From contig NC_088117.1 of assembly GCF_036370855.1 (NCBI RefSeq), positions 1,302,001-1,366,000 on the forward strand: a DNA stretch of 64,000 nucleotides. The letters are read 5' to 3'. Below, in pieces: positions 1 through 12,930 of this stretch. Within the stretch, counting starts at the first letter, position 1, and each line of letters begins with the position of its first letter. The translations under genes and the position numbers were made by a program. The notes beneath the pieces were generated by a model. It saw nothing but the letters and a program-made list of their open reading frames with translations. It ran no database searches and was not told the origin of the DNA. This stretch comes from Dromaius novaehollandiae. Lineage: Eukaryota; Chordata; Aves; Casuariiformes; Dromaiidae.

Positions 1-420
1 CAGAAACCCCAGCAGGAAATGGGTGAACATGCTGAAATGGCAGCTATTGCCCAAAATCCCACAGATGCCTGATTGAAAACAGAAAGCCTACAAAAAAAGT
101 CACTGAGGCAGGGAAGTGAATCCTCCATATATCTCAAGAGATGGAAAAGCAATTTTCTCTCCCTTATGTACTTGCTCCGCCTAGTGTTCCTGAAAGACTC
201 TGCTGACTAAGCGAGCAGCCAGGGCTATGCAGGCAGGAGTGGCATATAGCAGCCATGCCTTCAGCAAACCTGGCAGAGCACCGTAGCTTTCCATCACTTA
301 GGACAGCCTCGCTTGTGCACTTTGGAAATGTGGAGGGGCTGGACCAGCCGTTTGGGGAATCCAATTAATTCACTTCCATTGAGTAACTTGTGAAGAGCTG
401 TCTCCTCTTCTCTCCCACAG

Positions 421-456
421 GAGTGGCTGGAGAGCCTGGCTTCCCAGGACCTAAAG
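421..456 (+). CDS. FCN2: Ficolin collagen exon (36 bp)
   Basis: The exon is preceded by a pyrimidine-rich tract ending in cacag and followed by gtaaat. With the split glycine codon it reads [12 protein letters not shown], four Gly-X-Y triplets. Both borders are phase 1, so collagen exons can be duplicated or lost without a frameshift. Confidence 0.9.
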
Positions 457-3400
457 GTAAATAGTGCTGAATTGAATTTAGGTTTGGGGCCTGTTAAGTT
501 GAACTATCACAGCATGACCGGGGATGGGTTTCTCTAACAACACAAAGAAACTGCATGCTGTTTGGGAACAACTCACAAATGGGACCGGTTATAAGTAAAT
601 GCAAATACTCACTGGGTACTGCATGGGGCTGTTTGAAGATAGTTGCCCCCCATGTGTAGGGCCTGGGGTGCTGAAGCACCTTGCGAAGGCATTCAGTGAG
701 GTTCAGCCCCAGCTGAGACCGTGTGAGGAGCCCTTCTCCACCAAACTAGTTGTATGGTGACAGAGGCCCAGGAGCCGGGGCTGCCTGATGCTGCTGCCCA
801 GCACTGCTGCCTATCGAAACCACAAGGCTTCACACACGCCAGCCTCAGCGGCCAGCTAGATCCAGGCAGACCATTCAACTTCCTATGCTATGTCAAAAGG
901 CAGAAAGGCTCCGATGAAACTGCATCCATGCTAGTGCAAGAGGAACGTGTCTTTCTACCAGCACTAGCGATAGGATACATGGGAAACGGTTTTTTCATGA
1001 TACCATCATCCTGCATATTAGGGCCACCGGTATTTATGCCTGAGCACTGCCTACACTACAGCTTCTAACATTAGAGCTTGGTTTGTAATAATTATGGGCC
1101 AAATACCACTGATCTGGTCACCAGCTTGGCACGTTTCCTTCAGCTGTCACAACTACTTCCAAAGCACCTAGTAAAGCCCTCTGCCAGCACTAACTGTTCC
1201 CCCTCTCAGGCTTTCCTCCCCTGCCTTCCCCTCTGGGTGCGTTTCCCCTTTCTTCCCACACCCACTTGCCTCTGTCCCAAGTGTCTCAGCCCAGCAAGAC
1301 TCACCTGCACAAAATGTTTGCAGCTATCTTCTTGGACTGGCTGAGCAGCAGACAGAGCAGCCAGCTCTAGCAGAAAGAGGGCTTGTGCCAGTTTTGCTAT
1401 TTGGCCCTCCCTGCTGCAAATCGTATCGTTCACCAGCACCACTGTCTCAGCAGGACTTGGCTTGAAAAGCAAGCAATGTCAAGAGATGGAAGAGGGGAGG
1501 CCTTGGTACAAAGGGCAGAGAGCAACTGATAATGTTGTTTGTCCAACAGGAACGAAAGGAGAACCTGGATTTCCAGAAACTTCGGGTGAGTTTCACCCTG
1601 GGGCCTTCCTACCACCATTGGCTTTGCAGAGCAGATCGATGATGACAAGTAGGAAGGCAGACGCTTGCACCAGAAGTCAGGGCAGGGCAGCAATAAAAAC
1701 AAATTCAGACCAATACAGAAGGACAGACTAAGGAAATACCATTCTATTAACCCATTTGCTTCTCACATCAACACAGCTTCAGAGTGGCTATTCTGTCACT
1801 CCAGGCAGGACAGGAAAGTCATGTCCTTTGGGTGCTAGTCAAGTAATTTGCTTTCCTGCACTCCCACAAGACTCCTGTGTGAGCTAGATGAGGTCTATCT
1901 TAGTCTTTACAGTCTCAGTATCCCTGTTTCCAAGGATCACTCGAAAGCCCTCTGTAGGCACCTGGCTACTTCAAAGCTAGTTAAACCACCACATTTACCT
2001 TAACAGTCGTAAGAGAGAGATTAAGATACCACTGAACTGTCCGGACCATCACTGTGCCAGGCACTCCTATCCCCTTTTATGTTGGCTGGCCATGAAAAAG
2101 GATTTGACTAATAATGAACAGGGCAAGTCCAGTGACCAGCCTTTAGCCACTCACTGTCACCTGGGACAGCCCAGCTGTACAGCTGTGAGTTCATCCTTTA
2201 GATATTGCCCCCGCAGACAGATGTCTGCAGCACCAGCCACCAGCAACAACCTGTCACAGAGAAACACTGGCGAGCAGAGGGAAGTCCTGCCTGCAGGAGG
2301 TGAGCAGTACATCTCACCAGGGAACACTGGTGTACTTCTTGCCATTCATGGCGCTCTGTCCCAGCACTAGGTTTGGGCTAGGACAGGGGGTCTTTTCATC
2401 TGACCTACCGAGGATGCTCAAACTCACATCATCTCCCAAGCCCCCCCCTATGACAGCATGTCACATAACCAGCTCTAAGTTGAGATGTTTGATAGGGACC
2501 TTTCCAGTCAATCCCTTGGCACCTAGGAACCTGAGTTGTTGTGATCAGGAATGGTTTAGGGAGGAAAAATAAATGCATACAAATAGATATATGTATAGAT
2601 TCAAGAGTGCCATCTGTCCAGTCCTCAGGAGAAGATGATCTGAGCAATATCTTCTGTGTCAACATTCTTTTGCTGCCAGCTACCCACATGCCCTCAGGGC
2701 CTCCCACTTCCCAAGCCCAGACAAACTCCTGGATCATGAATTTGTCATCCTGCTCTGAGCAGCTCTGGCCAAGAAACTGCAGCATGCTTTGGTTCTGAGT
2801 AGGTGCAAGTCTTGAAGTGTGAAGAGCCAGCTGAGGGGCTGAAAAGCTCAAAGCAGCCAGCTCAGGTCCTGAGGTTGGTATGCTCTCTGGACATGGTGAG
2901 CATGCTGTATATAACATACATGTTACATATATATATATAGGACTTTCACTTCAAGTCTTTCCCTGAATTGCACAGGAGCCAGGAACTGCCAAGAGCTGCT
3001 GCATAAAGGGAAGATCCTGAGCGGCTGGTACACCATCTACCCCCAAGGCTGCAACGCCACCATGGTCTTTTGTGATATGGACACAGATGGTGGAGGATGG
3101 ATTGTGAGTAGAATGAGGCAAAGGGGACTTGTATATAGCAATGGTGATTTTCACTAGAGCTCCAAAGGATGGCACCAAAATAGTAGCACAAGGGGAGGAA
3201 AGCACCAAAGACAGGAAAAACACATACTGACAGTAGTGTGGACAAAGGCTGAGTTTTAGAAGGGACAGCTGAAGTCCATGTCGTGAAGGTCCATGTCATG
3301 AGGACCATGTCATTCAGGTGACTCCACTTGAATGCAAGGTATTCTCCTGGGGCATTTCTCAGGTAGCAGGACAAGCACCTCAGGCCCACTCCCATTCCTG

Positions 3401-5666
3401 CTTAGGTCATCAAATCCCTCCTCATTTTCAAGCTCAAATGGAGCAGATCTGTGAGAGAGCTTCCTTTTGAGTTCAGTCCTCCCAGCTACACTCAAGAACA
3501 GCCTAACAGGGGAATTTGCTGATGAGAGCTGTACCATCCACCTTTACCTGCCAGGTGGTGCTGGGTCTTTTACTAAGAAATGACTTGGCAGTGCCAAGAC
3601 TCTCTTGTTCCCTGCAGGTTTTTCAGAGACGCTTGGATGGGTCAGTGAATTTTTTACGAGATTGGAATTCATATAAACGAGGATTTGGCAACCAGCTGAC
3701 AGAGTTCTGGCTGGGGAATGACAACATTCACTTCCTCACCTCCTTGGGTAAGGTGTTTCTTCTCCCATAGGGCTGAGGTCGTTATACTCAGAATGCAATT
3801 ACTGCAGGGTACTGGGCTATTAAAAGTTTGAACCTCTTGCATCCCTCTTGGGCCCCAACACTTCATTCTAAACAGCATCTAGGTTCTTGCAGCCCATTGC
3901 ACGTGGGGAATTTTTCTCTGAAAAAAAAAAAAAAAAAACAAAGAAAAGATAGAAGTCAGAGAAGTGAATGAGCTGGTTGCATGACTACAGTAGGCTAAGA
4001 CATCTACCTGCTAGGACTGCCTATGGTGACAGTCATGGAGTTCACCCACAGGCTTGGATTCACAATTGTGTCTAGGACTCTTGGGCATGTTGTTCTTAAT
4101 GCCCAGAACTATAGCAAATGTAGAATCAGAAAAAGGGCTTCACACGGCTAGGAAAAAAAGCCATCAAGGATATAGAAGGTTCTGCAGGAATTTGAAATAA
4201 ATCATGATTTCTCAAGTACTGGTAGGTCCTCCCAAGTTGGCTCATGGCTCCTTAAAATACTAACCCCTGAATTCCAGTTCCATACCTTATGGTCCAAAAT
4301 CCTTACTGAGGGATGGCCCTGAGCAGAGCTGTCTGCAAGATGCTGTCAGACTGTCATAACCTCTGTTCACCTTCTCTTCTAGAAACCTGTGAACTTCGAA
4401 TTGATCTGGGAGACTTTGAAAACAACTACTATTTTGCCAAGTATGCTTCATTTAGAGTTTTAGGAGAGTCTGAGAAATACAAACTCGTTCTAGGAGACTA
4501 CCTTGGTGGAAATGCTGGTAAGTTAGCAGTTCACTGGTAAAGGCTGTTTTCTAGGGACGAATTCAGAAGCATTTTCCATTTACAGTCCTTTCTGCCTGGA
4601 TGCAAAGCTGTATCATGCAGACTTCTTGCACAGTGTAGATTTTTGGGTCAATTTTTAGAAACTGAACGTTGTGCCCAAAGTGCAGAGTGACCTCTGAGTG
4701 CAATGTAGGAAGGGACATTCATTACCACAGAACTACGAATCACAGTAGTACCTGCAAGCCCAGTCACATGCTATATCAGCAAAGGCAGAATCTGCTCCTA
4801 TGCAGCGCCATGTCCAGCATAGCACACCCACAGCTCTGCAGCAGCTAGGCCAAGTTCTGGTTTTGTTTACATTTGAAGGACTAAATATTTGCCAGTAAGG
4901 TTTGGCATTATTCACCAATAGGCTGTTGTACACTTGCGGCATCAGCACTACAGCCTCCTAACTCCCAACATTTTGTTTTTCTTTAAAAAACAAATAAAGC
5001 CTCCCCAGACTCTAACAGACTTCATGCAGGAGTAAGAGCACAACCAACACCTGAGATGGCAGTGCCATGGGTTTATGTGGCTTTGTAGATTGCAATTCAG
5101 CCTGATAGTCCATATCTCAGTAAGTCTGCAGAGAACATGTGCAGTGCAAGACAAGTGAGACCCATGTAACAGAGAGAAGAATCTGATTGATTTTACCCAC
5201 AGACTTAGATAAATCCTGTGTGTGTGTATTAGCAGAGCTCAGGATGCTCCTTTTCCCCAGGACCAAGGAGGAAACCTGGGCTACCCAAACAACAGAAGGA
5301 TTTATAAAACTTGCCTTGCATTCAGCAAGGCCCAGATGCCACCCTTCAGTGGTGTACAGATGCGTTAGGTTCCCTTTTTTACTCTATTACAGTAAATCTG
5401 AACTTGTGCTCTCTGCAGGAGACTCCTTCTCATACCACAAGGACATGCCATTTTCAACAACAGACCAGGACAATGACATGAGCTCCTTTAACTGTGCCAC
5501 AGCCTACAAGGGTGCATGGTGGTACAACGACTGCCATTACTCCAACCTGAATGGGATGTACTGGTTGGGTGTTCATGGGAGCTATGCTGATGGCATAAAC
5601 TGGAAGACAGGCAAAGAGTACCATTACTCCCATAAGCGGACAGAAATGAAATTCAGGCCAGTTTAG
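421..5666 (+). CDS. FCN2: Ficolin (collagen/fibrinogen-domain lectin), 3' part of gene
   Basis: Ficolins are secreted oligomeric lectins. They bind acetylated sugars on microbes through a fibrinogen-like domain and start the lectin complement pathway with MASP proteases. Six coding exons are visible: 421-456, 1550-1585, 2976-3103, 3618-3747, 4383-4517 and 5419-5666 (stop TAG 5664-5666), all with GT-AG borders and phases that join without a shift. The first two are 36-bp exons of Gly-X-Y repeats, with phase-1 borders. The remaining four encode a complete fibrinogen-like domain with [24 protein letters not shown], the calcium-site motif DQDND, and [13 protein letters not shown]. The 5' exons (signal peptide, N-terminal cysteines, more collagen) lie before the window. 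Membership of the ficolin family is certain from collagen plus this domain. The paralogue number is a guess, because single-ficolin reptiles and birds are often simply named FCN or FCN2. Confidence 0.93.
1550..1585 (+). CDS. FCN2: Ficolin collagen exon (36 bp), end of collagen stalk
   Basis: The acceptor is ccaacag and the donor gtgagt. It reads [12 protein letters not shown], three Gly-X-Y triplets followed by a break in the pattern, so it is the last collagen exon. The next exon goes almost directly into the fibrinogen-like domain, giving a short neck. Confidence 0.88.
2976..3103 (+). CDS. FCN2: Ficolin fibrinogen-like domain exon 1
   Basis: The exon runs from the split Gly codon to Ile of GGGWI (phase 0). 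It starts ARNCQELL, the first domain cysteine, and contains SGWYTIYP and [11 protein letters not shown]. An N-glycosylation sequon (Asn-Ala-Thr) follows the cysteine in PQGCNAT. Confidence 0.93.
3618..3747 (+). CDS. FCN2: Ficolin fibrinogen-like domain exon 2
   Basis: The acceptor is ccctgcag and the donor gtaagg. It encodes [12 protein letters not shown], the [20 protein letters not shown] block and the start of the next strand. All of these are highly conserved in fibrinogen-related proteins. Confidence 0.93.
4383..4517 (+). CDS. FCN2: Ficolin fibrinogen-like domain exon 3
   Basis: The acceptor is cttctag and the donor gtaagt. It encodes [20 protein letters not shown], then a YASFRV block and [14 protein letters not shown]. 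It joins its neighbours in phase 1 on both sides. Confidence 0.93.
5419..5666 (+). CDS. FCN2: Ficolin last coding exon (ligand and Ca2+ site)
   Basis: The acceptor is ctctgcag. The exon encodes the calcium-binding DQDND stretch, the [13 protein letters not shown] block with the last disulphide pair (FNC and NDCH) and the C-terminal EMKFRPV before TAG. The end of the protein matches the usual ficolin terminus in length and motif. Confidence 0.94.
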
Positions 5667-6801
5667 AGGGCAAGAGGCTGTTTACTAGCACCCATATATG
5701 CCACTTGGCAGCCAGCAGAAGATACAAAATGAGAGATAAAGTTGTTCTAGGGCAAAACTGGATAAAGTAGTATAGGTTGTGCCTTCAGCCCAGAGCAGAC
5801 CGTAGATTTCAGAGACCAGAAGAGACTGGTACTGCTTTGAGCTCCTGTAAGCCCCAGACCTCACCATGGAATACCTCCAGCAGGCCCACAGATGCTGACT
5901 GAGCTTGGGCATATTTTCCTGAAAAGTGCATTACCTTGATTTGAAGACCAAGTGATGGTGAGGCTACCACATCTCAGCAAAACTCTCAAATGGTATTATG
6001 CTTGCTGGCAAATACTTGTACTTTTATCTCTGATCCATATATGTGAAGACACCAGGGTTCTTGCAGCCTTTTTCTGTTGGACCAAAGAGTCACCTGAAAG
6101 GCTCTGAATGCTCTCCCCCTCCTTGCAGGCCACGATGGAGCCACCACAAAGATTGTCGTGGAATGAACTGAACTTCCAGCATAGGGCTGTCGGCAGTGCA
6201 CCTGACCGTCACCCCTTACCACTGCTTCACATGACTTGTGCTCCAGGACTTCAAGTCCTGGAAGCACAGTAATATTGCCCAGCCCTTTCCACCAGCAGCA
6301 CAGCAGTAGCCAGGCCCAGCTTCAATCACTCATCCTGAGCATGCTTTCTAGATCTCATTCTTTAGCTTCTGTGGACTGAGAGCTGGATATAAGACAGTCT
6401 GCCGGTGACATATATGGTACTGAGCCCATTACAGTAGTCCTGAGTCAAGCCTCACACAAGTGGACAACATGCGAATTGCCAACAGATGCCAGTATCTTTC
6501 ATTTCACCTCCCTTAAAATAGTATTTGAGGATGGGCTTTCCACTGATGGATGGAGGAAGTTCATTGAAAACGTGTTTGATGTGTCATTCGACTATTAGTA
6601 GAACTGGTTAAAAGAGAATTTCTTGCTCCTGGATTCCTCCCCCACAGCTTATGCAGGGGAGGAGAGCCTATTGCTATCACATAGTTAGTGCATGGACATG
6701 TAGCAAGGCAGCCCATCCTACAACACTGAATACAAACCATGTGCGTGGGAAAAGGGAAGACAGAACTCAGAACAAAACAGCAGGTCAACAATGTGCAGAG
6801 A

Positions 6802-6807
6802 AATAAA
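6802..6807 (+). terminator. Candidate poly(A) signal of the ficolin gene
   Basis: This is the first AATAAA I found on the + strand after the ficolin stop codon, about 1.1 kb downstream. A further AATAAA lies near 9388. The choice is inferred from position only. Confidence 0.4.
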
Positions 6808-9800
6808 GCCCAGGTTTTGCACGTCCTCATTCGCTAGGTCCTGTCTGTGCTCATTTCTCATTTTTAGATCTGCAAGAAAGTGCATTTTTGAGCAGGGAAG
6901 CACACACTGCATTTCCCACATTCACTTCCCCATTTTCAGGGGCTCACCTTTGTTTTTTCCTACTCCAATCAGATTCACATGTCCACAGCAGGAGCCCACT
7001 CCCACAGCATCTGCTCTGTCTGGCCAGATGAGCCACCAAGATTAGCTTCTCAGAGAAGCCCGAAGCACTTCCACAAATAGGTTTGCTGAACCACAGGCTC
7101 CTCTGCTGAGACATTAGTCAGAGCTAGTGCTGACAATCTCTGCATTAACCCAGCTGAAAGCACCATATACTCTTTTGCTTCTCCCCTCTACCTTCCCCTC
7201 TTACTATATAGAAAGCTTTAGCATTTAAACTTAGTCCCTGAAGGACACCCATGCTGGAGGAATTAAGAGCATGCCAGGAATTGTCCACCCATGCCCATCT
7301 GGTCAGTATTCCCAGACCTCAGTTTGGCTCCGCAGAGGAAATATTCAGGTATCTGGGGGGCATGTGACAAGCCATCACTAGCCCCAAGTGAGGTGGTTTA
7401 GACTTGGCTGGAGAGTGAAATTCTCCTGCATCTCAGGCTGTCGCAGTGAGCCATGAGAGGGCACTGCATCCCCTTCAGCACAAGTCGCAGCCACTGCAAG
7501 GCAGGCAAAGGCTCCCTGTGCTGATACAGGCACAGAGGGAGAGGGAGCCCCAATCCTGATGGTCCATCACATACACCAGGTCTGCAGCAGGCAGAAATAG
7601 AGAGGACTCGCACTGACTCCAGTGAGATCAGATGAGCTCTTCACACTATGCAGTCACAAAACCCAAGGAATCTTGAACATGAGCAAGCATCTACTGTTGG
7701 TTTTAGCCCTCTGTGCTCATTGGACTCATTTGCTAGCTCCCTCCTGGTGTCAGATAGGGTCTCTGCACGTTAGGGCCATCACCCCACATCTGTCTGTAAG
7801 AGGCAACACCCAGAGTAGTCAAGCTTTTCCGCCTGGAACTGCAATGTATCACTCTCTCCCTCCCCATCTATTTGTCCGTTTGTCAGTGGCTGCAAGACCC
7901 AGTGTTCAAGGACTCAGAAGATCGTTAAATACCTCTGGTGGCCCAGACCTGACCTCTTCGCAGCAGAAACCCTCTGGGCTGGGCACTGACAGATCTGGGG
8001 CAGATGTGCTAAATTATCACTCTAGACTGGATAGTGCCTTGATCCAACAGGTTGTTGAGCAGTAGCCATCACTACTGTACTCCCCACATACCACCTGGTC
8101 CAGCGGTCAGAAGTCATTTAGGCACAGCAGTTCAGATGCTTGTGTGCTATGTCACTTTGGCACAAAGACAAAGCAGCAGATGAGAGCTGCCTTGCCTGAT
8201 CACTTTTGGCTTTTTGGCATCAGCGTCAGAGCCCTCCCGCCTGTGCGTCCTTACATGCATTCCCACCCTAGCATCACCTTCTCCTGTGTTGGCTCCATCA
8301 TTTAGGTAACAGGATGGTGGCTACTCTGGAGAACTAATCCAGGCAAAAAACACCCCCTGATTGCTTGTATGAGCGCAGTGAAGCAGGACCCAGTCCTCCA
8401 GCTCAGCACAGGTGTGGAACAAGGTTATTTGAGAGGTCATAGTGTCCAGCACAGCAGCTGCTTCTGGTAGAGAGCACACTGGTATGCCACAGGCACTGCA
8501 GAGAGCTAGTTCCCATCTCCACAGCCTGCTCCATGCTTCTTCCAGAGGGAGGATGAGCCGTCATCCGCCACTTGCCCTGGATGGCCCTGACCTGCTGTGT
8601 TTCTCCTGTCACTTACCAGGTGCACCGTGGTCATCTAAAGCACACAGAGAAGCCTGTCCCAATGGAATGTGCCCCCCACCCCCCAGCCTTGTACTCCTAG
8701 GATGTGGCCTTCTGCAGGGGCCTTGGCAGAAAGGCAGAGATCCCCTTCCTGCCTTACAGGCCTGTTGGCACTTGAGAGGGTACCATGGAGCCTGGCTCCA
8801 GGCCCTGTCTGTTCTGCATCTTGAGGCAAAACAGACAGGACAGCCATCTGTCTCAGTCAGAGCACGGCCTTCTCCCTGCATGCTCCCTGCTTGGTCCAGC
8901 CTGGCAACGTCACCTTGCCTTGGTTTTCCTCAGGGCAGTATGAGGTGGGACACTGGTGGGTTTTCTCCCCAGCCAATTTAATTTGCACCCAAGCCATCAT
9001 ACTGGTGAACACACTCCCAAGCAGAGGATCTGCTCCTGGCAGCAAAGACCATCACCTGAGAGCGCCTGCTCCTTGCCATGGCAGGCAGCCAGCTCCTGTC
9101 CCTAGAGAAATACACTTATCTGGCCACCATCCTTGACTTCTTCAGGAAGGCTGGATCTCCCAGCTTTGGCCTTCCTACCTGCCCCTACCAGGGCTCTCCA
9201 GGTGCCCCAGGAATAAATTAGCCTCCAAGTCCACCCTTCAAACCTTTGCCCTTCGGACCTGCTGCACTCTCCCCACAGAAACCACTCCACCTTCCTGCTG
9301 CATGCCCTTGTGTTTTGTGCACTGCGGGGCCACGCCTGAGGCCTGGAGGGGGGACTTAGGACTGCTTTTTTTCAGGGTGCATCCCCAATAAAGCACCAAG
9401 ATGGACCGGACCCCAGGGGCTGGGGTGCCAACCTGTTCCTCAGCACTGGAGGCAGCATTCAGGGGAGCAGGGCTGGGTTTCACCCTCTCAGGGCATGTGA
9501 TGCTATATGCCACCATGCACGGGTAGCAAGCACCCTCAGAAAACCATTCAGGACCAAAAGGCATGCTGGTCTAGATGTAATAAAACCAGCCTTTGTGTCT
9601 GGGCACTGGGGGTCCTAACGCCTACGGATTCCCACGGCCACCTCTGACAAGCAGCCACTATAGAACAAAAGCAGCTGGAAGCTCAACTGTATCCATCCCC
9701 ATTTAGCACCCCCTGAGGGCTGTTTGGACAGGCCAGGAAGGAAAGTATCTTTCCTCATAACACAAATGATTTCTCATGTGAGGGGCTAAGAAAACTGGGC

Positions 9801-10344
9801 TTCAGCATTTCCATATGATTTGTGTTTGGATACAGCAGACCCAGTGGTCTGTAACCTTCTGCCAGAATGAATACAGGTGCCTCTGATTTTCTGAGGTGTT
9901 CTTGTGAGTGGGCTGTATCTGAAGAGCAATTAATGTCACATATGAGTCAGAGAAAAACAAACAAACTACAGCTGGGGATTACCATGGGCTGCTCAGATAG
10001 AACAGGTGAATCTAAGTCCCTCTATACTATGCTTGTGTTGCTGCTGTTTTCCTGTGCCACTCTAACTGAAGGGTGCGATTTAAGGAGCTGACTGACCCTG
10101 CCACAAACCAAGGCCGTAGGGGGGCAAATATCACTCTCTCATAGTTAACACTGTTCTGTAAATGTCCTTTAACTAAAGCTTTATAATGTCCATTACACTG
10201 AAATGGAGCATGAAGATGGTCATTTAGATGTCTTCAGTGACTCTGCTTAAATACACACAGCATTTCAGCGGTACCACTCAGCAGACACAGGATGACGAAA
10301 CACACGCAGCAGCCCAGGACTGATGTGGGAAAGAACCACTAAAC

Positions 10345-10350
10345 TTTATT
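10345..10350 (-). terminator. Candidate poly(A) signal of the kinase gene
   Basis: TTTATT on the + strand reads AATAAA on the - strand. Downstream on the - strand, around 10290-10310, comes a GU-rich stretch of the kind that follows cleavage sites. If it is used, the kinase 3' UTR would be about 3.9 kb. A weaker alternative AATAAA is at 12466-12471. Confidence 0.35.
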
Positions 10351-12848
10351 TCCAAATGATATTTTAAAAAACTAACAAAGATATATTGCAGGACATGGAA
10401 ATGCATGGGCCCATGGGGCACAGCATGGCCTGGTCCATGCCGTCAGCATCTGCAGAGTGGAATAGTCAACAGGGGAGAGAGTGGGAGAGGAGGAAGCTCC
10501 TGTTCGTATCTGGTGAAGTTGAGCCTGCTGTGTCACCCAGACTCTCCATCCACTATTGTCGTTGCTTCAGTTCAGAGCGAGGACTCCAAGATATGAAATT
10601 CAACTACTGACCTGGACTTTGTGCCACACTGGTGTGGGGAAACTTGGCCCTGCTTCCTATAGACAGCAGTCCCAGCAGGGAGGCAAACAGCTAAAAGGGA
10701 TCTCAGCTGGTTGCCGGTGCTCATCTCTTCCACCAGCTCTGAATGGTGGAGTAGAAATCCTTGCTCCACTAGATGCACCAGCCAAACTCCCAAACCACCT
10801 CTGTTTTCTGCGAGCTCCCAGCATCGGCTCTGCTAGTCCACATAGTGCTTGCAGACAGTCTCAGTCCCTGTCCATCAGTCCTAAGTGCCCTTGCAGTGGA
10901 TACCAAAGGTCCTTCTTGGAAGGACCTGGAGTCTTCCTGTCACGTGAGATCTGGCATGTGTTCTTACCATGGGAGCAGATGGGACACAGGGGAAGCCCAA
11001 AGAAACACAGCTCTGAGTCCAGCCTTTGCGGATGCTTCCATGGACACTGGGAGCAACAGGTGTCACGTAGACCTTGTTCCACCAGCCACACCTATACTGG
11101 GAGACTGAAAAAGGCCTGTTGTCTGGCCCTGGGGCTGCATGGTCCAGGCTTGCTGTGTCCAGACCACCAGCCTCTCTCTCTTCAGGACAGTCTGCACATC
11201 CCACTGGGTAAAGTCACTGGGAATAGTTCCCAGCTCATGCTAGCTCTCAAACCATGACCAAGAAAGTTGAGGGCAATGCTGGTGGTTGGGGTCCACTCCA
11301 TACCAGGGAGGCACCAACACATTAATCTTATGAGCCATGGCAAGACAGCACCCAGGCCCATGTCCTCTTTAGTCACAAGTACTGATATAACTACTAATTC
11401 CAGTGAAAGCATCATTTTTGGCCTTGACTGGCATCAGTCTCTGTCTGGCTAGCTCAGCAGGACTGGCTATCCCATCACAGCTCAGAGCATGTTGTCAAAT
11501 TCCCCTGTGCACTGTGCAAAGAATAATATCCCCACAGACCTGTTTAATCTGGGAGCTTCTTACACCTGGGCAGACAAATAAAACTGAAAGAAACTCCTTC
11601 ATACTAAAGCCTCGCTGGACTATCCACAACACCACATGCCATTTCTACCGTGTCTCAGCCCCGCAGTTGTTACTTCGCAGGCCCAGGCTCAGAGGCACTG
11701 CTGGAGGAAGGATCAGCCTGACCTGCGGTAGGGCACATATCTCAAACACCAGCACCAAGTTTTTGTGGTCCTGGAGAGGGGGCAGCTGGCAGTGAAGGAG
11801 CCCTGCGGAAGAGCCACCCAGGACAAGACACTTTCACCCCACAACAGGCCATATGAGGAAGCAGTATTTTGTCTGTCTTCCTTTATCCCATTCTTGTGCA
11901 GGAGGAGCAGAGGAAGAGTAGACTCCAGCCAAGGAGACTAGGCAGCATGGAGAAAGCTAGAGAAAGGCTACGTGAAGGCATTTCACCTAGCCAGGGCCTG
12001 ATACAAGGTGGACAGCAATCCTCTGTCTGCAACGGCCTTTGGGAAAAGTTTCCTATCCTTAATGCTTCAGGTGTTCGGACATAACATTGGGTTCCTCATT
12101 CTTGAGCCTATACCACTAGGGAAGAAAAGTTTCCTCCCACTCAGCACAAAGGAGCCTGGGGAGTCTTGGGAGGTTGCAGTTAGTTCTGCCAGTTCAACTT
12201 CTGGTAGCCAAATATGCACCCTGTGATTTCCTTCCAAAACTCTACTGTGACACAAGTCATGGCTGGTTCTGACTGAAGATACACATGTGTATCAATGCTG
12301 TTTTCACTGCTGTTGTACTCCATTTCACTCCACTGGTCTGAAGCCCCCAAACTGGCACAAGTCAAAAAGTGGCCACTCTCCCTTCTCCAGACTGAAAAAT
12401 TTCCTTATGTTCACTCTCCTGCTCCTTGAGGCTTTGTTCTTCCCAGCTAGCAGTACAGGAGTAGTTTTATTCTTGAGCAGGAGGCTTCTTGTGCACAAAC
12501 ATCAGCACACCACAAAAGCTTGGTGACAGCTCTGGAGAATGAGGATCAACAGATGGTGTCTAGACATGTGGCTGAGCTGGTGACCCTCGCAGCACCCAGT
12601 GCATTTCATGCCGGCTCCCAGTTCCTCCTGGTCCCTGGCAAAGATGCACCACGTGCTTCTACAATGCCTCTGTCCCAGTACACTGCCAACAGTCCCTTAC
12701 ATAGGCACCATGGCACAGAGACACTGGGCTCCATAGGACACCACATCTGGCTTCAAGAGCATGAGAAGAGGCCTCCATTTAGGTCTACCACCATACAGGA
12801 GCAAAACCCTCAGTTGAAGGCTCCACTGGGCTAAAAAGTGTACAAGCA

Positions 12849-12930
12849 CTTTTTGGATGGATGAAAGATCCTTGCTCCAAGAGCTTACAGTCTATAAGAA
12901 CAGAGCCACAGCTCCACCACCGTACAGACA
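12849..12930 (+). repeat. Ancient SINE/MIR-like fragment
   Basis: The phrase ccttgctccaagagcttac followed by agtctataagaacag resembles a very common amniote dispersed repeat (ccttgccccaaagagcttac type). This is recognised from memory and not aligned. Confidence 0.4.

Larger units (their letters stand above)
457..5418 (+). other. Ficolin introns within the window
   Basis: The introns are 457-1549, 1586-2975, 3104-3617, 3748-4382 and 4518-5418; 1-420 is the 3' end of an earlier intron. I see only a short (TA)n run near 2924-2938 and an 18-A tract near 3921-3938. There is no further exon or RNA gene. Confidence 0.8.

Noticed and set aside
10556-11257. 233-codon open frame on the + strand
   Set aside because: It begins at TTG, not ATG, shows no domain motif or compositional bias and lies in the likely 3' UTR region of the opposite-strand kinase. 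A run of this length is plausible by chance in a stop-poor sequence.
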